A stretch of DNA of 12,239 bases from an uncultured Lachnospiraceae bacterium (GTDB lineage: Bacteria > Bacillota > Clostridia > Lachnospirales > Lachnospiraceae): the NCBI GenBank assembly GCA_947177515.1, contig CAMWUU010000058.1, positions 1-12,239 on the forward strand. The letters are read 5' to 3'. Positions 7,285-12,239 of the stretch are shown piece by piece. The notes under the pieces were generated by a model, which was not told where the DNA came from, did not search any database, and saw nothing but the letters and a program-made list of their open reading frames with translations. The position numbers were made by a program, and so were the translations under genes. The first letter of the stretch is position 1, and each line of letters opens with the position of its first letter.

Positions 7285-8730
7285 TCACTTTTCTTCTATT
7301 GTCGCTGCATTTTCTCCCATACTAACCATACTCTGTTCTTGGTTTCTCTCTTTTTTCATCGTATTCTGTTCTTTTAAATTGTTTTCTGCTGCCGTTATCT
7401 GCCCCTCCGCAATCCCTTCTGTACTCTCCGGCAAAAACAAAATCCTTACTGTCGCAAACATAATCCTTAAATCTTCTAAAATACTTGGTTTTGCAATATA
7501 CATCAAATCTAACTGCAGTTTATCATATGGAATGGTATTGTACTTCCCGTAGACCTGCGCATATCCCGTCAGCCCTGCCTTTGCCTGCAGTCTTAAGCGG
7601 AATTCCGGCATTTCCTTCTCATATTGTGCCGCAATTTCAGGCCGTTCCGGTCTTGGTCCCACAATCGTCATTGACCCTGCCAAAATGCAAAACAGTTGCG
7701 GAAGTTCATCCACCCTTAATTTCCGTATCCATTTTCCCACGGGCGTAACCCTGTCATCTTTCGCCCCGGTAGAAAGTCTTGCAACCCCATCTCCCTCCGC
7801 ATCGACTCTCATACTTCGAAATTTTAAAATATTAAATTCCTTTCCGTCCCTTGTCAGACGTTTCTGTCGATAGAAAACAGGTCCACCGTCCCCCAGTTTC
7901 ACCGCCATCGCTGTGATCAGAAGCAGAGGAGCTAATACAAGCAGTGCCAGACCGGACAGTACAATATCCATTAACCGCTTTATAAAAAGATATCCCGGTG
8001 ATGGGTTATAGCGTCCTACCTGAAGCATCGGCAAATGGCATATGTAACGGTGTTGTGCCCCACTCATTATTACGTCCCCAATTCTCGGAATTACATATAC
8101 ACTAATTCCAGATGAAATACAGTATTTCAGGATGATATTTCTATCCCGACTGTGGATACCGCTTAAAAATACTGTATCCATATCATGAAGCATTTCTATA
8201 TCCGCAAGACAATCATGTATATTTACGGTTGCCTGGATATCAAATTTTTTCTCTAACCCATACTCCCGTAGAAGACCTTCAAGCCCTTTGCGCATATCAT
8301 AAATTACTGCTGTCTTCTTTGGTGGGAACGTAGCAAAATACCACCGGTTCGCTAAGGCAAACCAGATCGCGGCTAATGCTACCTGACAAATAAAAGCCGC
8401 TAAAAGCGGCATGGGATTTGGCAGATATTTTGTTAGAAGCCAGATAACGATATACATAATAAAATCAGAAACCACGGCAGCCAGCGCCTGACTGTATACC
8501 ATCTCCGAAATTCGGTTCCATGATACTAAAAAACCATTGTAGAGATTGCCATAAAAAATGTACAGAATCAAAAACAGTACAATAACAACCCAGTTCCCCT
8601 TCTGAAAAAAAGGAGCAACTGTGCGTACTGCATAATAACCATACCAACAGACAGCAAAGGGAACTGCCAGCAAAAACGCATCTAAGGCTTTTACAATCTT
8701 TAAGATTAAATCCCGTTTCATATCCGCCAT
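7285..8730 (-). CDS. Polyisoprenyl-phosphate sugar-1-phosphate transferase (initiating enzyme, WcaJ/CpsE type)
   Basis: A 481-residue membrane enzyme that moves a sugar-1-phosphate from a nucleotide sugar to undecaprenyl phosphate, starting each repeat unit. Four hydrophobic segments lie in the N-terminal third (about 11-32, 45-62, 80-100, 107-127), followed by a Rossmann-like middle domain (about 138-235). A membrane-associated helix (about 250-275) then leads into the bacterial sugar transferase domain. That domain has KRLMDIVLSG (251-260), FNILKFRSM (299-307), RVDELPQL (339-346, the catalytic Asp-Glu pair) and GPRPERPE (358-365). The last 45 residues form a Gln/Asn/Glu/Lys-rich tail not expected in the family. 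The frame is open up to a TTG at 8790, but the ATG at 8730 has GGGAGG 6 nt upstream and is preferred. The transferred sugar cannot be read from these motifs. It is the first gene of the polysaccharide operon, and I saw no convincing promoter hexamers ahead of it. Confidence 0.92.
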   Translation of the reverse strand: MADMKRDLILKIVKALDAFLLAVPFAVCWYGYYAVRTVAPFFQKGNWVVIVLFLILYIFYGNLYNGFLVSWNRISEMVYSQALAAVVSDFIMYIVIWLLTKYLPNPMPLLAAFICQVALAAIWFALANRWYFATFPPKKTAVIYDMRKGLEGLLREYGLEKKFDIQATVNIHDCLADIEMLHDMDTVFLSGIHSRDRNIILKYCISSGISVYVIPRIGDVIMSGAQHRYICHLPMLQVGRYNPSPGYLFIKRLMDIVLSGLALLVLAPLLLITAMAVKLGDGGPVFYRQKRLTRDGKEFNILKFRSMRVDAEGDGVARLSTGAKDDRVTPVGKWIRKLRVDELPQLFCILAGSMTIVGPRPERPEIAAQYEKEMPEFRLRLQAKAGLTGYAQVYGKYNTIPYDKLQLDLMYIAKPSILEDLRIMFATVRILFLPESTEGIAEGQITAAENNLKEQNTMKKERNQEQSMVSMGENAATIEEK

Positions 8731-8736
8731 ATGTTT

Positions 8737-8742
8737 CCTCCC
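8737..8742 (-). promoter_or_regulatory. Ribosome binding site that fixes the sugar transferase start
   Basis: GGGAGG lies 6 nt before the ATG at 8730. It favours this start over the TTG at 8790 that opens the frame. Confidence 0.75.
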
Positions 8743-8852
8743 TTCCGTTTCTATCTTCAATTCTTCTGTCACTTTTACCTCTCGCGTCAAGATATATAAT
8801 AAAATATAGGTGATAAAAGTATATTTCTTTCTTTTTTTACGAGGATTTCCTT

Positions 8853-8872
8853 AAAAACTATTCCGAAACAGT
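8853..8872 (-). terminator. Weak intrinsic-terminator-like hairpin upstream of the sugar transferase
   Basis: On the minus strand ACTGTT and AATAGT pair around a TCGG loop (six pairs, one a G-U wobble), followed directly by TTTTT. The stem is short and AT-rich. It could end transcription from the small Cys-rich gene or act as an attenuator in the leader of the polysaccharide operon. Confidence 0.35.
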
Positions 8873-8919
8873 CCTTTAAAAGTTATTTCTGGTTCTGGTT
8901 AATCGCGAATAAATTTGTG

Positions 8920-8950
8920 GGAATTGTTAAAATCTATTTTAATCAATTCC
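8920..8950. terminator. Long near-perfect hairpin directly after the small Cys-rich gene
   Basis: Outer arms GGAATTG and CAATTCC (7 bp) enclose inner arms TTAAAAT and ATTTTAA (7 bp) with a two-base centre and a single unpaired base, giving about 14 paired positions. On the minus strand it begins at the base after the stop codon of the gene at 8951-9157. There is no T-run beyond it, so it may be a transcript 3'-end or stability structure rather than a standard terminator. Confidence 0.55.
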
Positions 8951-9157
8951 TTACATATCCAAAATATTATCATTATGCGTCTGCCCATAAACTGCTATAT
9001 AACATTCTTCGCAGAGTTGGCCTGCTGTTTCCACATAATATTTTCTTTCTTTTATCGGAACATTCTTTTTGATCCCCGTAAATTTTCCGCAGAGCACGCA
9101 CCGATCCTGCATGCTATCTCTATCCGTCCCCTGTCCTTTTTTTCTCCCGGATATCAC
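8951..9157 (-). CDS. Small protein with two CxxC pairs (zinc-ribbon-like), function unknown
   Basis: A small protein I do not recognise. Its core holds CVLCGK and, about 26 residues later, QLCEECY, so two CxxC pairs could bind one zinc ion as a treble-clef or zinc-ribbon fold. The stretch between them is basic, then KYYVETAGQLCEECY. There is no signal peptide or membrane span. The frame is open up to a GTG at 9229 (92 residues). I favour the GTG at 9157 (68 residues) because AAGAGG lies 7 nt before it. A shorter ATG start at 9112 (53 residues) begins just before the first Cys pair and is also possible. A strong hairpin follows the stop codon directly, which supports a real gene. The terminator at 9263-9286 separates it from the helicase transcript. 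Confidence 0.55.
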   Translation of the reverse strand: MISGRKKGQGTDRDSMQDRCVLCGKFTGIKKNVPIKERKYYVETAGQLCEECYIAVYGQTHNDNILDM

Positions 9158-9262
9158 ATTTATACCTCTTTTCTGCATATTACAGAATATTATTTCCATT
9201 CTGTCAGCTAGGATATTGCCATGATACACAATCTACCAACTGTTATTGTGATAGAAATACCT

Positions 9263-9286
9263 AAAAAAGGGCAGGCTCCGCCACCC
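9263..9286 (-). terminator. Intrinsic terminator for the helicase gene
   Basis: On the minus strand GGGTGG pairs with CTGCCC (six pairs including two G-U wobbles) around a GC-rich loop, followed directly by TTTTTT. It lies about 180 nt downstream of the helicase stop codon and upstream of the small Cys-rich gene. That is where the helicase transcript would be expected to end. Confidence 0.6.
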
Positions 9287-9463
9287 CATCAAATCTGTAC
9301 AGAATTCCCCTCCCCGGTTCCTTCCTCCATCTTCCATGGCCATCCTTCCCTTTAACCGACATCGATTCCGGGATGCGGCAATGCGACAATTCCGGAAAGA
9401 TATCTATTTTCCCCACCCAAGGATCCCTGTTCTTTTTTTCTTCCTGTTCTTTCCTGTATCCCT
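9287..9463. other. Helicase 3' untranslated region, purine-rich on the transcript
   Basis: No gene can be supported between the helicase stop codon and its terminator. Next to the stop codon (about 9418-9485) the minus strand is a long run of mostly A and G, in which AAAGAACAGG occurs twice, 17 nt apart. The short frames here show no protein-like composition. Confidence 0.5.
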
Positions 9464-11875
9464 TTACTTCTGTACTCTCCCCAGTTTTGTATTTTTCTTA
9501 TTATAAGTCGAGTCCCGCCGCCCCTGGCCTGCGTCCCAGACCATCCCAAGTGCCTCCAGTTTTCTAACCTGCGTCCCCGTAAGCTTCTTTTTTGCGCTAT
9601 CCCGGTAAGCGCTGCGCTGGTTTGAAATCCATTTCCCAAGCCGGTACCCATCCGGGCTGATATAGGCATTGGGTACTACCAGGTCCTTATACTGCACAAC
9701 ATATTCTTTTGCATGGGAAAATCCAACCTCCCAGGCATCCTGGAATTCCCAGGTCATCCCAATCCCATCTAAGAAACGGATCTGCCAGCCCGCCAACTTC
9801 CCTTTTCTGCGCCCCTCCCGCTGATGCTGGAGCCAAATCCCAAGGTTTTTTCCATTTCCTGCCGTATAGCGTTTCGGGATGGAGAGGTTCCCATTTTTGC
9901 GGTAAAATTCTTCCGCTTCCCTATACTGCTCCCGCCAGGATAACTCCGCCTGGGATGCACCTGTCCGAATCCCGATGGATGCAAGTTTTTGTTTCTGGTC
10001 TTCCGTGAGTGGTGTGCGGACTTTTTTTTCTGCCAGTTTTGCCTTCTGTCCCCTTAACCAGCGATCCAGCCAGACACCTTCCACTACATAGTCCGCTGCC
10101 ATCCTAAGATTCCCATGTTCCTCATAATACTTCTTTGCAAGCGCAAACTTTTTCTCCCATGGGTCTTCCCCTTCAAATACCATACCAATTTGCAAAAGCC
10201 GTTCGATCCTCCCCGGATGGGAGCCTGTGCTTTCCCCATCCTGCCAGTTCCCCGCACTGCCCTTCCTTAAGTATTGTTCCCTCTGCCTTCTTACCCATCT
10301 TCCCAGCCTGCACCCATCCCCTGTCACATAATCCGCGGGGATCTTAAGGTCCCCATGTTTTTTAAAATACTCCTTTGCCCTGGCAAAATTTCTTTCCCAG
10401 GCCGTTTCCCTCACGCCCTGCCAGCACATCCCAATCCGGTTCAGACGCTCAACCTGGTTTTCATTTAATACCCCCGCCGTCTTTCCTAAAAAAACTTTTC
10501 TTTGTGTGGCAACCCATGCCCCAAGGGAATACCCGTCCGGCGTTGTATATTGCGCTGGCACTTTTAGATCCCCATACCTATCATAATATTCCTTTGCTAT
10601 TGCATACATTGCATCCCAGGACGCGCCGAGCGTCCCATTAAGTTGTGCAAACAATTTCCGGCAGTCCCCCAATTCGTCCACAACCTGAAAATGCTCCTTT
10701 ACAATCCCATCCCCCTGGCCGTCTGCACGGCAGGCAAGGACCGCTTCTTGCAGCTCCTCCTCCATTACACCAATGCTGCATAAATTTTCAATATTCAGGA
10801 CAATATCAAAAATTATGGGTGTTTTCTTTTTCCCCGCTGCAAGCGCCCTCCCGATCTGCTGTTTATAGACTGTGGGGGAAACCGTCGGGCGCAGCAGGAT
10901 CACACCATCCACGTCATCGATATGGATTCCTTCATTTAACATATCAATACAGTATAAAAGCTTTAAATGTCCGCCCCGGTCTTCCTTAAATGCCTGGAAT
11001 TCCCGCTCCGTCGCTGGCTCATCGGAATATGCGGTATAAATATGCGGTTTGGCATCCACTTTTGCAAACCATTCCGGGGCAAGTCCCTGCATCTTTAACA
11101 GATGGTCATAATTGGCACAGAAAACAATGTATTTCCCTGCTTCCTCCACGGTCCCCGCCCGTTTTGGCCGCATATGCCTTGCAAATACTTCGGTTAGCCC
11201 ATCCGCTTTCTCAAGCGCCCGGCGCAGTGCTTCAAACTCCTTTTCTGCCGCATCGCGCACTGCCCTGTTTTTTGTCTGCCTTATCCGGCTTTTATAGCGC
11301 GCCAGTTCTTTTTGGTAGGAATATACTGAAAGCACATATTTTGGTGCGGGCAGGATTCCCTGTGCAACCGCTGCGCCCAGGGTTAATTCTGAGGCGATAT
11401 TGCCGCCAAAGAGTTCCCACGCCATATCGCGCTGGTTATCCAGGTACCGGATACTGGTTGCCGAAAGCCCCAGCACTTTTGCCAGGGGATATTTTGCCAT
11501 AAGTTTTTTCACCCCGTCCCCCCACTGCATGGCCCCGCAGCGGTGGAATTCATCCAGCACAATATAATCCGGCTGTATGTTTGCTAGTTCTTCCTCTTTC
11601 TGGTGCATCCGTTTTGCGTAAGTCATAAACTTTATGTTTTTTATTTCTGCACCACCCGCCAGGTACCATTTCTCCAACTGGGTTTTAAAAATATACTCGG
11701 ACGGCGAGAGCCAGCAGACCGTCTTCTGTGGGTTGTCCGCACAAAGCTGGAAGGCAAGGAAGGATTTCCCCGTCCCCGTCGGATGGATCACAGCCGCCTT
11801 TCCCGTCTGCCCCATCATGGACACCGCAGCAAGGTAGGCTTTGCGGTTATGTTCATATAAAATATTCCCTCCCAT
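9464..11875 (-). CDS. DExH-box superfamily 2 helicase with five helicase-associated (HA) repeats
   Basis: An 803-residue protein. Residues 1 to about 400 form a two-lobed SF2 ATPase: YEHNRKAY (7-14) resembles an adenine-contact motif, PTGTGKS (32-38) is Walker A, DEFH (108-111) Walker B, SAT (138-140) motif III, DMLNEGIHI (311-319) motif V and QQIGRAL (339-345) motif VI. All core ATPase residues look intact, so it should be active on DNA or RNA. Residues 419-781 are five tandem HA-type repeats (Pfam PF03457 style) with the core Trp, K-E-Y/F, GDL, DGxxLGxW, QR and G(M)xW. HA repeats are thought to bind nucleic acid. A basic 22-residue tail ends the protein. The start has AAGGGGG about 7 nt before the ATG. 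The gene is markedly more GC-rich than the polysaccharide locus. HA-repeat helicases occur on Streptomyces telomeric regions (TtrA) and widely in Firmicutes, with no agreed role. Confidence 0.9.
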   Translation of the reverse strand: MGGNILYEHNRKAYLAAVSMMGQTGKAAVIHPTGTGKSFLAFQLCADNPQKTVCWLSPSEYIFKTQLEKWYLAGGAEIKNIKFMTYAKRMHQKEEELANIQPDYIVLDEFHRCGAMQWGDGVKKLMAKYPLAKVLGLSATSIRYLDNQRDMAWELFGGNIASELTLGAAVAQGILPAPKYVLSVYSYQKELARYKSRIRQTKNRAVRDAAEKEFEALRRALEKADGLTEVFARHMRPKRAGTVEEAGKYIVFCANYDHLLKMQGLAPEWFAKVDAKPHIYTAYSDEPATEREFQAFKEDRGGHLKLLYCIDMLNEGIHIDDVDGVILLRPTVSPTVYKQQIGRALAAGKKKTPIIFDIVLNIENLCSIGVMEEELQEAVLACRADGQGDGIVKEHFQVVDELGDCRKLFAQLNGTLGASWDAMYAIAKEYYDRYGDLKVPAQYTTPDGYSLGAWVATQRKVFLGKTAGVLNENQVERLNRIGMCWQGVRETAWERNFARAKEYFKKHGDLKIPADYVTGDGCRLGRWVRRQREQYLRKGSAGNWQDGESTGSHPGRIERLLQIGMVFEGEDPWEKKFALAKKYYEEHGNLRMAADYVVEGVWLDRWLRGQKAKLAEKKVRTPLTEDQKQKLASIGIRTGASQAELSWREQYREAEEFYRKNGNLSIPKRYTAGNGKNLGIWLQHQREGRRKGKLAGWQIRFLDGIGMTWEFQDAWEVGFSHAKEYVVQYKDLVVPNAYISPDGYRLGKWISNQRSAYRDSAKKKLTGTQVRKLEALGMVWDAGQGRRDSTYNKKNTKLGRVQK
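9533..10621 (-). repeat. Five tandem HA-domain repeats encoded in the helicase gene
   Basis: The units cover residues 419-486, 492-568, 572-638, 646-710 and 714-781, that is 68, 77, 67, 65 and 68 residues, with linkers of 3-7. Each begins with Trp after a small residue (SWD, AWE, PWE, SWR, AWE) and ends with a G-M/I-x-W/F-like motif. Unit 2 carries an insertion of about nine residues rich in Gly and Ser. The units have diverged enough to suggest an old array. Confidence 0.85.
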
Positions 11876-11938
11876 AAAAGGCCCCCTTTCTGGAAAATTG
11901 GTGACAGGACATAGCGTTTGGATGATTCAATCTTTGCG

Positions 11939-11967
11939 GTTATATTCATCATCAAATATGTTATAAA
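11939..11967 (-). promoter_or_regulatory. Candidate sigma-A-type promoter of the helicase gene
   Basis: On the minus strand TTTATA (-35, 11962-11967) and TATAAC (-10, 11939-11944) are separated by exactly 17 bp. Transcription would start near 11932, leaving a leader of roughly 55 nt before the ATG at 11875. The -35 matches consensus at four of six positions and the -10 at five of six. Confidence 0.35.
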
Positions 11968-11968
11968 A

Positions 11969-11985
11969 TGTAATGAAGTATTACA
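11969..11985. promoter_or_regulatory. 17-bp palindromic operator-like site
   Basis: tgtaatgaagtattaca is a perfect 6-bp inverted repeat with a 5-nt centre. It abuts the candidate -35 element of the helicase promoter. It also fits the TGTNA-N7-TNACA pattern described for GlnR/TnrA regulators. A further gtattac copy follows one helical turn away (11988-11994), giving three half-sites at about 10-bp intervals. The binding protein is unknown. Confidence 0.4.
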
Positions 11986-12021
11986 CTGTATTACTCCATC
12001 CAAAAAACCCACAAAATAAGG

Positions 12022-12148
12022 TATTCCTGGATCTTCCTGACCATGAATTGACGGCGATAAAATATAGTTTTTATTCTGGATATCCTGAGAAATAATAAAA
12101 GATGGGCTTCTTTACCCACCGGAAAATCTGACACCGAATTGACGGCGA
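12022..12148. repeat. Two pairs of direct repeats upstream of the helicase
   Basis: The 13-mer gaattgacggcga occurs at 12045-12057 and 12136-12148. Including flanks, 18 of 21 positions match between 12037-12057 and 12128-12148, 91 bp apart. A second pair, tattcctggatcttcctga (12022-12040) and tattctggatatcctga (12072-12088), lies in between. They could be protein binding sites, iteron-like units or recombination scars. Confidence 0.55.
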
Positions 12149-12239
12149 ATGCAAGGATAAGTTTAAATTTTTATGGATATTATTATAATATTTTAGATAT
12201 TTTTCTATCAATATAAGATTTTTTTAGACTAAATAAACT

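Larger units (their letters stand above)
11876..12239. other. AT-rich intergenic region upstream of the helicase
   Basis: No gene can be supported here on either strand. It contains the helicase ribosome binding site, which sits in a small 5-bp hairpin (11877-11889, AAAGG/CCTTT on the transcript). It also holds a candidate promoter, a palindromic operator-like site, two families of direct repeats and, from about 12150 to the edge, very AT-rich DNA with a small palindrome (12177-12191). Confidence 0.6.

Noticed and set aside
8785..8790. TTGACG on the minus strand as a -35 element for the sugar transferase gene.
   Set aside because: No -10-like hexamer lies 16-18 bp downstream, so it cannot be supported as a promoter. 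The AT-rich stretch just upstream also lacks a good hexamer pair.
9233..9337. A 34-codon minus-strand frame from an ATG near 9337, downstream of the helicase.
   Set aside because: It runs straight through the terminator hairpin and T-run at 9263-9286, has no domain features, and is best read as untranslated sequence.
10990..11502. Open plus-strand frame of 170 codons opposite the helicase gene, and several shorter ones.
   Set aside because: They lie antisense to a gene with clear conserved motifs, are Pro/Ser/Leu-rich with no domain signature, and reflect the composition of the real gene.
12045..12148. The 10-mer gaattgacgg in both repeat copies equals a piece of the universal 16S rRNA sequence.
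   Set aside because: The match stops after ten bases on both sides and the flanks are not rRNA-like, so it is a chance match and not an rRNA fragment.
1..12239. CRISPR arrays, tRNA genes, transposases or integrases.
   Set aside because: No regularly spaced repeat array, cloverleaf-like segment or recombinase motif was seen on either strand.

Overview
The window looks like chromosomal DNA of a low-to-medium GC anaerobic Firmicute, most likely a Clostridia member such as Lachnospiraceae. This is inferred from strong GGGAGG-type ribosome binding sites, A/T-rich codon use in the left two thirds, and a helicase with helicase-associated (HA) repeats of a kind common in that group. No 16S rRNA or other species marker is present, so the assignment is tentative. 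Every gene I can support lies on the minus strand, so transcription runs from right to left.

Region 1 (about 8730 down to 1) is a surface-polysaccharide locus. In transcription order it holds: a polyisoprenyl-phosphate sugar-1-phosphate transferase (WcaJ/CpsE type); a GT2 glycosyltransferase (WcaE-like); a GT9 heptosyltransferase-like enzyme; hldD; hldE; gmhA; gmhB; and an O-antigen-polymerase (Wzy)-like membrane protein cut by the left edge. The four heptose genes form a complete route: sedoheptulose-7-P to heptose-7-P (GmhA), to the 1,7-bisphosphate (HldE kinase), to the 1-phosphate (GmhB), to ADP-D,D-heptose (HldE adenylyltransferase), to ADP-L,D-heptose (HldD). The GT9 enzyme is the obvious user of that donor. 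The likely picture is a lipid-linked repeat unit started by the sugar transferase, extended by the GT2 and GT9 enzymes and polymerised by the Wzy-like protein. No flippase or chain-length regulator is visible, so the locus probably continues past the left edge.

Region 2 (about 8790-9290) is a spacer with one small Cys-rich (two CxxC) protein gene of unknown function, a strong hairpin directly after its stop codon, and an intrinsic terminator upstream that ends the helicase transcript.

Region 3 (9464-11875) is a clearly more GC-rich gene for an 803-residue superfamily 2 DExH helicase with five tandem HA repeats. Upstream (11876-12239) is an AT-rich intergenic stretch with a candidate promoter, a 17-bp palindromic operator-like site and two families of direct repeats. 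The GC step between regions 1 and 3 suggests different histories for the two gene sets.
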